Positions 38,801-52,114 of a stretch of 64,000 nucleotides of DNA are shown one piece after another. Each line of letters begins with the position of its first letter. Position 1 is the stretch's first letter. This stretch comes from Casuarius casuarius. Taxonomy: Eukaryota; Chordata; Aves; Casuariiformes; Casuariidae. The stretch spans positions 287,381 to 351,380 of the forward strand of contig PTFA01000035.1 in the NCBI GenBank assembly GCA_003342895.1. The letters run 5' to 3'. The position numbers were made by a program, and so were the translations under genes. Under the pieces are notes generated by a model that was not told the origin of the DNA, did not search any database, and saw only the letters and a program-made list of their open reading frames with translations.

Positions 38801-41800
38801 TTCTCCCTCTTCCTCTCCTCCTCCCACCACTGTTGTGCTTCTTAAAGGTGACTCAAAGGAATTTAGAACTGGCTACAGTTGTATTAAGATCTTGTTTCCT
38901 AGCTTGGAAACACACATGCACCTGTAGATATTCTGCTGTGTCAAGAAAAATGAAAGACAGAGGAACGGACTGGGAAAATGCTGTAGACACCAGGGACAGG
39001 CCTCCATTTCTGAGGAAAAATATTAAGCTGCCCACATAATTTGTTTTCTGAACACTGATACAAAAGAATGGTACTTAATGCCAATTTCTGAGCTCAGACA
39101 TTACGTAGCAACATTTGCTTTTAAACAAAAAAAAAAAAGGTATCTGTACAGTATCTACTGCATCCTTTTTGGTCAGTACTTGAAGAACGGTGGAAGTAGG
39201 ATTACTTTACTAACACCTCCAGGGCAGTTCAACATTTAAACTCACCACAATTAACAAGAAAGCAAAAGTCTTAATGCTTTCTTTAAAGATGAAAAATTAC
39301 TTTCTTCATTTCCCTTTTTTAATTTTTTTTATTAAATATACTTATTGCAAGTCAAGATTTGAATCCAGCCCTCATTCATAGGAAGTAAATGAGAAAAATA
39401 AAACCAATTAAATTTAGAAAAATGGCAATTTTTGGAGTATATACCCAATTCTGTTTAGTTCTCATGCTCCACAGCAATTATGCAACTCACAAACCTTGGC
39501 ACTAGCAAGTTATTTAGTTGCTTTTTTGCGTTATAAACAGATTCCTCTGAAAGAAGGAAGAGGAGGGATAGATGTGCAAATTCACAGCTTTGCACCTACA
39601 AAATAGACCAGGCACATAATGAACTTAGAAAAGCTATCATAACCAAAGTTATGCTTAAAACACTTTGTTGCTAATAAAAGCTAATATCATAAGCACTGAG
39701 TAATTCTATGTCAACCCAAAGAGAAATTTAAAAGGACTCTAATTCAGAGTCCGTCATTAAACCCAGACTCCACCTGACGATCTGGACAGCCATACAGACA
39801 CCACCAAGATAACATACGCCAAGTACAATTATTCGTCTCCATTAAAACACTCTTATGGCATAAAGTTGGACAGCAACCAAATTATGCCAAATACCTCAAA
39901 ACATTCCAGCGAGAGGTATAGCTGGAATTCCCAGCCCTTCCATTTATCAGTTTTAAATGCAGAAGCCCTAATCTGATCTCCTACATACAGCAGATCACAT
40001 ACTACCACACACAGTAACACACCTACAGCTTCTATTTCCACTTATTTAAGAATGGTATTCAACCTGTGATTTCAAGCAGTCCCCAAATATTCCCCTCCCT
40101 AAAGCACTCATTGGTAATAACACTTTGCAATTATTTAGATTTTCAGTTTCTTCAGTGTAACTTGTAGTCTCCCAGTACTCAGTTCTACTAGACTACAGAT
40201 TTCCACTAGCGGCTATCTCGTCCCCAAAGTAAAGACTTCTGGAAAAAGAAGCAAAATTTAAGTCTCTAACATAGATTTTTCCAAATCTGAAATCATTCTA
40301 GTAGCTTCCTTGAACTCCTTCTGGGTAGTCCTTCCCAGACATACATCAGACACACAGCAGTCCAGCATCATTTCAACAGAAGTTTAGCCCTTATTAGTAT
40401 TACTTCTGTGTATCTACTTCACATGCCCCAGTTAACACGCCCAACAAGTATGCTCTGGAATGGATGAAGAAAGGAAACATGTCAGTTCAAAACTGTAAGA
40501 GGACACTAGTCCCATACATCCAATGTCACAGGAAGCAGCAATCTGCCATTTTTAATTGGCATTCCAAAAGAAAATAAGCCAAGACAAGAAAAGAACAGGT
40601 AACAGAGATAGTAGTCCCAACAGTAACAGGGGAGGGAAAAATAAAAAGACACAACAGCCAGCTAGAGCTATCAAAATGTCTGCCAACAGGGCCCAAAACC
40701 AGCCGTTCCTTCTGCCAAATAAGTTCATTTCTGAACTACATTCCTTTGTTATCCTCCCAGTGGCACCCAAACAGGATTTCCTGTATTAAACTCAGTTTTC
40801 AGCATTAACTTGTGTCCACACTAAATCCAGCTTTAAAAATATTGACATTGAGAGCATAATGTTTATCCTTTGCATAGCTACTCAGTGGCAAATCCCACTA
40901 CCGAGAATCAGTAGTTCTACGAGAAACATTATTATCCCAGTTTTTCCCAAGTTCTACTATAATCTGAAAAGTCACAACTGTTTGGTTCATTAAAAAAAAA
41001 ACTTCCTAAAAATTCCTACAACAGGCAAAATCTTCAAGGGAGGGGAGGGGGCAGCAGAAACATGCATTACTGTGCATTCGGGGCTATCGTATTCTATGGT
41101 CTCGCACTTCTGAACGTCAGAACTGTTGCTGTAGGTACAGACAAAATTAGGATTTGGGGTACAGTATGAGATCACATTAGGATTTTTTCAGCATAAAGAT
41201 AATTTCTGTATACCACCCTTTTCTGTTACGTGAAAGCTGTCTTTTGCTGTAGCACAAGAGACTGCAATTCAAAGAAAAAAAGTGTCACATCTCTGTCAAG
41301 CTATTACCCAAACTATTATCATTTATTATCTCTAACCTGTCTCGCTGCAACCAAAGAATCCTGTTCCTCCGCACTTCATAAATAAGACAGCAATCACACA
41401 CAGTAGCTAGTCCCACACAGCAGCTGTGCTGTAAAAGTGACTCAGAAAAACTAAGATTACCACCGAGTCAGCTGGCGCATCCTCTGCTAGCACGCGCGTA
41501 CCTATGTGCTCCACCATGCATGATGCTCAGCCCCCCGGCGCACTCAAGCACCAAGTGACTCAGTGCGGGCTCTGACGACCTCCCTCAGGAAACTTTCTCA
41601 TTATTAGAAATAGGTTTTCTGAATACTCCGATTCCATTTTCCCTTCCTGCCCCTTTCCATTAATACTACGAGCACCTCTTTCACACACACCAACCAGTAT
41701 TTTCCCAATTCAGGGCCTGAAAACACTTGCAAGTTATCATACCCATATTTCCTTCTTCCCTTCCCCCCCAAGTTATGCAAAGGTAACATCTAAGCATACA

Positions 41801-44800
41801 AAAATTAATCCTTCCTATGTTTAACCTCTTTTAATTTCAATTTCAAAAGAAGGAATTTATGGTCAGCTTACAAGAACACTCAACTAGGTTATGCCAAATA
41901 TAAGTTACTGAATCAAAAAAGGCAAAGAGCCATGGTAAGGAGGTGAGAAGTGAAATAAAGTTGTAAGACAAACTAAGTGGATAAGATCTAGACAAACCAT
42001 TGAAAGGTACCTTTAGGAAGGGTTATAGATCAGCAGAATATTTTTGATAGCAACTTCTTCAGGTGAGCCAAGATTCAGTGGTCATTGCTTTTACTCCACA
42101 GAAATTCATTTCTGTGTGCGTGTGCAAATTGCTCCAACAGAGCAGTCAGAAACCTGCATAACAGATGTGGTTTCTACATACTGAAATGTAGTATTAGAAT
42201 TGTGCACTTCATCTTCCTCGTTACTCTCTACCAGATACCAACAGCTTTTCTATACTTTGAGATTTCAATTTATCTCTAGTACCTCATCACAGCTATCTGC
42301 CTTTTTCCCTTTTTTACGCTATGGCTGGCCTTGCAGTGTATTTCAGGCTTCCATCTTTTGCTCACTATTACTTACTCATGTCCCCGCCTTCCTCAACCAT
42401 GCTGTATATTTAATAGTCAATGCTTAACAATGCCATTATTTGGGTCATATGTTCCTTGGGAAACTGATCCACCCTTCCCTACTTTCTGCAGGATCCATGG
42501 TTACCAATTACGACAATAAGTTAACTGTTTTTATTTAAAAAATTAGGTCATACTAGAAATTAGGCCTTTATAAACGAAAACAAATCAAATACATCTACTG
42601 TTGCAAGCTAGGAGCTTTGTTTTTTGAAAAAAAAAGATCATGATTTGAACAAAGGTGAAAAACTAAGTATAAAATTGAGCACAAATACACCCTAGAGCAA
42701 GTTACAGCTTCTACAACATCCGCACTGCTGAGATGAACTGCATTTTGTCTTAAGCACATTACGCTCCTGGACTGCTGGGCTTTTCCCCAGAATGAGGAGC
42801 ATGCATCAGATAGACAGTACTACAAGAATATGGCTTCCATTATTTTCCATTGGATTACATTATTTTCCATTTGGCTTATCTGGTATTCTGAGGTTCATAT
42901 AAACGTAAACAGAATGAAAGAAACCCGCTTTCTCCAAAGACAGGTCTTTGTTTCCAGAAAACATCATGGAGTTCCTGTTTGCAAACATCTCTTCCTGATC
43001 AGTGACCCCACCTCTAAATCTTCCAGAAAACAAAACAGCATTTTTTTTAAGTAGATATCCACTGGATATTTCTACATAATCAACAGGATGCATTTTTGTT
43101 TAGAACTGCACAAAAATATAGGGATACGGTCCCTATTTTTAGACCACAACGTTATGAAACTATTTTCATGACAAAGAACAGCCATTAAGTTAGACATTTG
43201 ATTAGTGGCCTTTAGAATGAGAAGGTGAACTCTTAAGTTCACTTAGAAAGCACAAACCATTCATTTATTTTATTTGGGGTAAAATACCTCACTTTCTCTT
43301 TTGGAGCAATGCAGTTCTTTATATTTACATATTTTTCTTTATAGAAAGCAAAGCCATGAAAGCAAAGATCCTAAGCTACAGGCTTTCAGCACTTTAATGT
43401 ATGCCTTTGCAAGTCATGGCCCACAATATCCAAACTGGACTACAGAAATAGAGATAAAACACACTTGGTTAGAGCCAATATTTTGCAGTTTTCCTAAGGA
43501 GAAGAGCTCAGACACTAACATGACAGACACCAGATGCCAACCAAAAATTTAGATTACATACTCGGAACTTCATCTTTACTGTTGCAAAAGGGTAGGACAT
43601 GCCGAAGTGCCTGCTGTTACAGCACAAGCATCTGAGCAGTCAGGTAGTGCATATGACCAACCCCAAGCAACACAAAAATCTCTTAAGAACTAAAATAATG
43701 AGATTGCAAACTAAATCAGTCTGCACAATCAGGACTGAAGAGGACTCTCTTTTTTCTAGGCCTTATTTAATTACACCATAAAAACCGTATATGCATCTTT
43801 TTCCTTAACAGATTGATGTAATCACAGTACAGAACTCAAGATCACAAATACTCACAAGAAATCCTTGTTCCTTCTTTCACAGCAATTGGCCACTAAAGGC
43901 TTATAGCCAACCTGAAACTTGTACATAGAGAGATTGCTAGGGAGTCTGTTCCATTACATGTACTTCTCTGTGTTTAAAATACTTTGCATAACTACGTTCA
44001 GAAGAAAGATTTAAGGGTGCACCTTGTCGGATGAAGACCTTGAGCAGAGCCTTCATGCTGGACAGACACACAGGGGTTTCAGGAGCTCTGCTCAGAGCCC
44101 ACGCACTGCGGAGGACACGGGATAAGCCCGTGTGCACTCAGAGGTTCATCTCAGACACCTCTGTGCCTGGGAGAGCAGCGGAAATAAGAAGTATGTATAA
44201 CAAAACTTTTCAGTACTACAGAGGTTTTAGCTAAGCCTCCTAAACAACCAAATATAGGGAAGCTGTCATAAAAGAGGCTTTATCATCAGGTCAGTATCAA
44301 ACGCAGCAGCATTAAGTACTCAAACTTGGCAAGCAAATAATACAGTTAATTTCCATTTGGATACCTGTGTTAACTTGATATTTAATTACAGTATAATATT
44401 AAACTTTTACTAATTTGTTTCCCCACAATATCATTACACCAATTTCTTGATGAGTTTAAACAATGGAAGAATTACAAATACATAAAAATCTCTTTCTAGA
44501 AGAGATTACTAGTATTGAAAACTTTGATACTCCTAGTTACTATATAAAGACATTATAGCAAGTTAATAAGCCTAGAATACAAAAACACATCTGTGTTTTT
44601 ATTTTACGGTGTTTACTTCCTCCCGATTTGCCACACGAGTGAACTGGCATTACTTCTTTCAATTAAATGCTGCACTTCACATAATAGCATAAAATCAAAA
44701 ATATTCCACCCAGCGCAAATCAGGCCTCTTTCAGAGTCACAAAGAGGGCTTCATTTCAGTCATTCATTTGCCCAATACGCAGAACACCTAACTAAAACAC

Positions 44801-47800
44801 AGAGAGCGTTTTGAAGAATATTGCCAATCAAATTCCAAATTAAGAGATAGGCAACTACCTGTAGTGAGATTTACTTTCTCATTGAGGACACATTTTAGAA
44901 GAAGTTTCGGCAGAAAAAGGGAAGCATCAGCATTCTACGTGCAGAACTCGCGTGAAAATTTTAAGGTCTCTTGGTCTGGTGTGAAATACTGTTGCACTCA
45001 AGTAAATACACAAGTTCAGTTAAGTGATCCAACAGCCATCCACCACTGCAGAATAGATGTTTTTCTACAGTCCTGATCTACATTATAATGAGACAGTTTT
45101 AAAATCGCTATGCAACAGAAACAACACATTTTATCTATTGACAGGCAGCTATTCCTTACGTGGCCTAAGAGTAGCTTTAACTCTCAGTCTATACAGAATA
45201 GTTTCATAAGAAAAATCCAGGTTTTATCAATTCAAGTATAAATAAAAAATACTGGTGTATATTAAATCATTTATTAACTTTTTTTTTTAATAGCCCTATC
45301 CACTGTTTTAAAGTTTTAAAGATGCAAATCCAAACAAAAAGCTGTTATAACCACATCCATCTCAGCCCACACTTATCTTGGTTAAATTTTGCTGGATATC
45401 AGAATTTAAATAAATAACAGTCCGGACTGTGGCAGACAAGAAGAAGAGTTCCAAACAAAGAAAACATAATAAATAATCAAGAAAAAATACCAAGGAATTT
45501 TCTAAGTGATGTACAACTCTTTCTTAAATAAACTTAGGGTATTAACCACAGGATGCTGGGTGATCTCTCCCAGAATACTACAGTTTTATAAACAAATGTA
45601 TGTTTTCAGTCACACTGAGGAATTACTTCCAGGGAAAATCATGGCACAGTAGTTGTGTGTGCTCCAAATACTCAATTCCACTTAGTGAGCTGGAAACTTT
45701 CAGTACTTTCCCCTTCCTGACGATTCCAGGAGCTGGTCCTAAACTCAAGGCATTAAGAGAGATGTAATCACGGCAATAATGCATATTGCCAAGAAGACAA
45801 TAAGCATATCTCACCAAGCATAGATGGAAGAAAACAAATATATAAATAAAAGTTCTCAATTGTTGCCATCTCCACCTGAACCTGCAAAGTAGCAGAGCTG
45901 GCTTCCAATCTTCGCAACTATTCTAGCATTAGTTATCTAGAAAGACATCAGATATAAAAAAAAAAATCTTTCAAAAACCTGTGAGATGCACCAATACTGA
46001 TGACTCGCACTTAATTCATTCTGGGCCTTGAAAAATATTGCTGTTCCAGTTTCTATCACTAAAATTTTCTATCAACCAGAGAATTCTCAACCTTCTTACA
46101 GAAGGTTATTTATATTCCCATTTCCTGAAATGGAACATTCAAAGTTTCATGAGAAAAAAAATGACTCATTTTGGGGGGTTTGCTACATACATCCCTTAAA
46201 TTTGAAAAAGTTCAGCAGTATAAGAAGCTTATGTACATCTGAAAGAAAATATTTTCTTCAGGTTCCACAAAGATATCCATCTCTACAGTTCTGCCTTCAA
46301 TTCAGTACAATATATATTTCGTTAGCAACAGCACACAACGAGTAAAAGAAGTCTCAATATTTTGCAATATGGCACAATTTATAACTTAAAAATACTACAG
46401 TGTTATTTTCTTGGGCCTCAAACACAGATTTGGGGCAGGAATATAGAGGAAGCATCTCTATAGGCAAGACCTGAAATAAGCAATAGAACCAATTTTTATT
46501 CATGTCCTCCATTATATGGTCTGTGGAAACACCTATGTTTAGAGAAAATTTAATAGATGAGATCTTTGCAGCTTTCCATGAATGTTTGATAGCCTAAGTT
46601 AAGCTCTCAGAAATACCTATTACTAGTATATTCGCAAAAACTGAAAACCACATAACTAAAACACAGTTTAAGGCAACTCTGCTAGTTCAGACAACTTAAG
46701 AGGCTGCTGTATCACTAAATAAAGCATATTTTTCTATGTAGTAGACGAAGGAATTTCCCCTCCCAACGCCCAAAGGCTTTTGATGCATTTTTTCCTGTTC
46801 ATAGCAGAACTGATTAATAGCTATGGCTTAAATCCAGCGTAGAGTTTTGGCAGCTGCTGACGGACCACTCATCTACTTACTACTCTCTCTCTTTGCTACA
46901 CACAACACGTGCTGTCAAAAGAGCTAAAATGATTCACTTTTAAATCTGGTAGATCCAGGTTATGACTACTTAAACTTATTTCTTAACTTCAGATGGGAAA
47001 AACAAATCAGCATACAAAACATACTGCCAGTTCTGCTGCCAAATCTGGCATGCCGGTTTTCAAAGGATATAAAAAGAACCATGGAGTAGGAGGGGGGAAA
47101 AAAAAAGAAAAGATAACCTTTCCCTTTGTTTACAGAGCAAGCTTTAATAAAGCAACTTGCAAACCTTCTTATAAGCAACAATGCAACTATGAAAAACAAA
47201 TAAGCCTTGGACTACTGGAAGTCTATTTTTTGCCTTGATAGTTTATACAGCCAGCATTGTCTCCTAAAACACTGTTTAGTTATAATGGAAACAGATCTGT
47301 TTTCAGATTATCAAAATATAACGTCTCTCTCCGGTACTGCTTATGACACCAAAAACTGAGAAAGAAAACTTAAACATTGAGTATTTACAAGCAGTACACT
47401 ATAGTCTTTATTTCAAGCCCCTGTATGCAATAAACACTTGAGGAGACCAACAGCATCCCAAACATAAATAAGAATCCTACTCTTAAGACTGCAAGATAAT
47501 TTGAAATGATAGAAATTGCTTGGCTATCTTAAAAACATTCCATTTCTAATGACATTAAAAGGCTCAGTCCTTGTGATGGTCATGTTTCTGTTGGAAATAA
47601 AACAGATTTACTTTTAAATGAAAGACAGATGAATGAAAGATTTACTTTAAATGAAGAATTTAGTGGTGGGGGAGATCACAAGTTTGAGTAGATTTAAAGA
47701 ATGATTTACTTTCTTCTTGTTTGTTAGTTAAATGTTTTATTTCATACACTAATTTTCAACATCGCTTCTCTTTTGAATTCTTCTATCCTCTAACACTAGT

Positions 47801-48152
47801 AGCATATTTGCCAATACCAAAATGGATAAATTCCTTCAGCTTGATTACGGTTTGCCTGTTTTTAAATAAAGAAGAAAGAATATAGGCCTTCCATGTAAGT
47901 ATGCTTCATCAGCAATGTGAAGCTCTTGGTTGTTTCAATTGACATTAGCAGCCTCACCTTCAATTTCCAGTTGTCACAAGCAATGTTTAAAGCAACAAGT
48001 ACTACATCATACATTAATACACAAATACTGTACTGCCAGCACAAGAGGGGCAAAAGCTTATCTAGCTGCACCTTTTCCCCCCCCAAGAAGCACTGTTCTG
48101 TAAGCCAAGCAATACAAGTACAGAAAGATTGTTCTTGCTTTTAAATTTACTT

Positions 48153-49511
48153 ATCATAGAATCACAGGATGGTTGAGGTTGGAAGGGACCTCTGGAGATC
48201 ATCTAGCCCAACCCCACTGCTCAAGCAGGGTCACCTAGAGCATGTTGCACAAGATCACATCCAGGTGGGCTTTGAGTATCTCCAGAGAAGGAAAGTCCAC
48301 AACCTCTCTGGGCAACCTGCTCCAGTGCTCTGTCACCCTCACAGTAAAGAAGTTTTTCCTCATATTCAGATGGAACTGCCTGTGTTTCAGTTTGTGCCTG
48401 TTGCCTCTTGTCCTGTCACTGGGCACCACTGAAAATAGTCTGGCCCCAGCCTCTTGACACCCTCCCTTTAGATATTTGTATACATTGATAAGATCCCCTC
48501 TCAGTCTTCTCTTTTCCAGGCTAAACAGGCCCAGCTCTCTCTGCCTTTCCTCGTAGGAGAGATGCTCCAGTCCCCTAATCATCTCCGCAGCCCTCCGTGG
48601 GACTCTCTCCAGTAGCTCCATGTCTCTCTTGTACTGGGGAGCCCAGCACTGGACACAGCACTCCAGATGTGGCCTCACCAGGGCTGAGTAGAGGGGGAGG
48701 ATCACCTCCCTCGACCTGCTGGCAACTCTCTTCCTAATGCACCCCAGGATACCACTGGCCTTCTTGGCCCCAAGGGCACACTGCTGGCTCATGATTAACT
48801 TCCTGTCCACCAGGACTCCCGGGTCCTTCTCCGCAGAGCTGCTTTACAGCAGGTCAACCCCCAACCTTAACTCGTGCAGGGGGTTATTTCTGCCTGGGTG
48901 CAGGACCCTGCATTTGCTCTTGTTGAACTTCGTGAGGTTCCTCTCTGCCCAACTCTCCAGCCTGTCCAGGTCTCTCTGAATGGCAGCCCAGCCCTCTGGT
49001 GTATCAGCCACTCCTCCCAGTTTTGTGCCATCAGCAAACTTGCTGAGGAGGCACTCTGTCCCTTCATCCAGGTCATTCATGAATAAGTTGAACAAGACTG
49101 GACTGACCCCAGGAGACACCGCTTGCTACAGGCCTCCAACTAGACTCCGTGCCGCTGATCACAACCCCCTGAGCTCTGCCATTCAGCCAGCTCTCAGTCC
49201 ACCTCACTGCCCACTCATCTAACCCATGCTTCCCGAGCTTACCTACGAGGATGTTACGGGAGACAGTACCAAAAGCCTTGCTGAAGTCAAGGTAGGCAAC
49301 ATCCACCGCTCTCCCCTCACCTCCCCAGCCAGCCATTCCACCACAGAAGGCTAGCAGATTGGTTAAGCATGATTCCCCCTTGGTGAATCCATGCTGACTA
49401 CTCCCGATCACCTTCTTTTCCTCCACATGCTTAGAGATGACATCCAGGACGAGCTGTTCTATCACCTTTCCAGGGAGGGAGGTGAGCCTGACTGGCCTGT
49501 AGTTTCCTGGG
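48153..49511 (-). mobile_element. CR1 non-LTR retrotransposon (LINE), 5'-truncated copy
   Basis: The element runs on the minus strand, so its 3' end is at the low coordinate. Near that end the + strand carries the complement of the typical CR1 tail, with ATAGAATCACAGGATGG followed by GGTTGGAAGGGACCTCTGG. The body encodes the distal half of ORF2: reverse transcriptase fingers/palm and the C-terminal region. ORF1, the endonuclease and the N-terminal part of the RT are missing, which is the usual 5' truncation of LINE insertions. Sequence similarity seems to stop near 49511, just after the complement of GGAAACTACAGGCCAG. It lies in the same orientation as the inferred host gene. As with other CR1 copies, no target-site duplication is evident. 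The frame is broken, so the copy is immobile. Confidence 0.95.
48235..49465 (-). pseudogene. Decayed CR1 ORF2 reverse transcriptase fragment
   Basis: Three minus-strand blocks make up the remnant. Block 49465-49073 has the fingers/palm sequence, with QHGFTKGESCLTNL and the motif A region YLDFSKAFG, where the family usually has AFD. A frameshift between about 49119 and 49073 moves the reading into block 49119-48844. That block has the motif C region as FADG instead of FADD (altered codon near 49027-49029), so one catalytic Asp is lost. It ends at a TAA at 48844-48846 where the family normally has a sense codon. The same frame then continues as a clean 191-codon block, 48810-48235, with the conserved C-terminal segment ([16 protein letters not shown]). 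The damage (one frameshift, one stop, altered active site) shows an old, inactive copy. Confidence 0.92.
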
Positions 49512-51838
49512 TAAAAGTAAATTGGGGGGCAGGAGGGGCTGTTTTCAATTTACTTTAATAAACTTTACTAAAAGTAAATTTAAAGTCACTGTAACAAAGG
49601 GAGAAAAAGTAAAATGCTGAGCCCCTCAAAATAACCATCCAATGATGAAACTATGCAAGCTGCCTTTTTTTCCTCCCCTCTTTGCCATAGTAATACCTTC
49701 TCTTTGAGTGACATGCCAGACTAGCAAGATCGGAAATATTGCTACAAAAGAGCCAGTCCAAACCTTACTTTTAAGCCAGCCTCCCTAATGGCTTTGTATT
49801 TCAGACAGCGATATCCATAATCTTAGCAGTTCTCTCCCTCCCTTTTTGCCCTCCAAAAAGGTTTATAACAAGTTGCAACACATTTCCTTTGTCTATTGCA
49901 AAGAGAGGGAGGACTATTTCAGTTTCTCCCAAGGATACTGCAAACATTTTGCTCAATCCCATGAAAATGAAAGCTGCTATTATCACTACTCCCTTCTCTC
50001 TCAGCCCGGGGAGGCAGTCAAACCCAGTTGACGCTAGTGGAGACATCCACAAAAGCTGCTTTGTCAGTACAATTTTATGTCACTTCTCAGAACGAAATGA
50101 GTATTTGCAGATATAAAATGATCAAAAGCATTTTTGCTGGTATAAAAGTGATCGGGGTGCATAAATTGTGCTGGTACTACTGTACAAGAAAACATCAGAG
50201 AAATTTCTCTTTCTTGAGATACTCCCAGTCTAGGCACAAGAAACTCCTGCAGGTATAGTACTGTATGCAATTTCTTACAACACCATTTCCTTAAGTCAGT
50301 ATGTAAGCAACTTTGCCAATATAGCTTATTTAAATCAAGGAGTTGCTACAACCTGATTCTAGTTAAAACACACTTCTACCTGATCTGAATTAACGTAACA
50401 AAAATATTGGAAAAATGCAGAAATATAAATTAAAAGGCTGGTCATATTTAAAGAAGCCCTTCACACTGTTTTTCAACCCAGGATATTTACATACTTGTTT
50501 CTGTGAATCAAAATTAATGGGGTTATCTTAAAACTCAGCTCGGCTGTACTTAAGCAAGAACTGGGCTGAGCCATGATGAACTCACAAAGCAACCACATTT
50601 TCCTTATTTAACTTTCCTCTAAAAGTTACTTGCTTCTGCAACTACAGTAAATGAAAAAACGTGTCTTTTTAAGGAACTAGGAATCAAGTAACAAGTCACT
50701 GGGGATAGGAGGTGGAGGGAAATAATTTACAGAGGGGGGAAAAAAGAAACTACCTGGAAATGTGTAGTGTACTCCGACCTTCTGCTAGCCTTTTAGCTTT
50801 CTTTCTTTTCATATATTATTCATCCAGGGTTCAGCCTTAAAGTGCAAAGATAGTTTCATTAGTAATCATTCTGTTGCAAATAAGTTTGATTGGTGAAAGC
50901 TTTTCTCATCCACACAATTTTGAGTATTTTTATGGGCTCACTACAAAGACCCAAGAACCCATGAACGGATATAGCATAAGCTCGGACTACAGGACCTTCA
51001 CACATCCAGCGCAGCAAGCTGAACTGCAGCACATGAGAAACACCTTCTGCAGTTCTTAGAGAACCAGATGTGCAAGATTATTTTTTTCCTGGGGGTGACA
51101 GAAAGAGGGGAACATAGTTAGCAGAAAGACAGAGGGTCAAATAAAGTGATTTTAGTATTTTTAAATGAACTTTTTAAAGACTAAACTAATTTAAATGGCT
51201 CTAAGTTAGCTAGCAAGTCCCTGCAAAGAGCAGCCTACACCAGTCCAAGCAACAGAAAATAGAAAAGCCTTAAGATACGCCTTGTTAATCAGGCAATGTC
51301 CTTCAGCTGTCCACAGGGCAGCAATCACAGAATAGCAGTTCAGTTATAATGCAGAATTTTTTTTCTCCACATTGCTATCATTTGAAACACAGTAACTTCC
51401 AGCAATGCTCAAAATATTATACCCCAAAGGGTCTCTTTTAAGAAGTCAAAATGACTGAAAAAAAAGCACTCCAATCCTCTGCTTGCTCTTCCTCCTGTAA
51501 TGACAGTACAAACATTTTCATGTCACTAAAATATTTGCATACATATATAAAAACATACCTTTCCTACCCACTCCCAAGTTTAAATTGGGCATAGAAGCAC
51601 TTCTTCGTATCCAGATCCACAATTCTCTCCACCACTACACTGTGTCCAGTGCCAAAAAACCAACAGAAAATGCACAAGAAAAAGCTTCTCAAAACTGCAC
51701 AGAAATCCAACTGAACATTTAGGATTTCACAAAAATTCATTAATTAGTACTTAATCTGGATACAAACTATATTTTAAAGGCTAACATAACGTTTGAGTAA
51801 CTTACTTGCCAACCAACTTTCCAGATCACACCCCCCTC

Positions 51839-51878
51839 AAAAAAAAAAACAAAAAAAACAAAACAAAGCAAAAAAAAC
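51839..51878 (+). repeat. A-rich (A)nC low-complexity tract
   Basis: A-rich run with scattered C and one G. On the minus strand it forms a long pyrimidine tract that can mimic a splice acceptor. Confidence 0.85.
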
Positions 51879-52075
51879 ACCACACACCACAGAGGAAAGG
51901 CTGAGAAACTGCTGCTCCTCTTCTACCCATAACCCCAAATATGAAATAGCAATTTGGAAAGTATGTCCTATTACACTCATTTATGGTATTTACAGTCCTC
52001 CTACACAACATGGAGAAGATGTTTTTGTTTTTAAAAGCACACTATTTGTCCAAACTGAGGATAATTACACCTATA

Positions 52076-52114
52076 TTAATAGCAACTTTAACTTACTTAA
52101 TAGCAACTTTAACT
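52076..52114 (+). repeat. 21-bp tandem duplication
   Basis: The segment TTAATAGCAACTTTAACT occurs at 52076 and again at 52097 with no mismatch. Period is 21 bp. Confidence 0.92.

Larger units (their letters stand above)
32111..48152. other. Long non-coding region with isolated CpG patches
   Basis: AT-rich, A-biased on the + strand, with short C10 (35081-35090) and A12 (39127-39138) runs and the GC patches noted separately. Several very short splice-bounded open segments exist (for example 36615-36638 minus), at a rate compatible with chance. Nothing else recognised. Confidence 0.55.

Noticed and set aside
51806..51835. 30-nt minus-strand segment after the long T tract, with the donor GCAA|GTAAGT
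   Set aside because: The acceptor signal comes from a low-complexity A/T tract, and the peptide (GGVIWKVGWQ) is not convincing.
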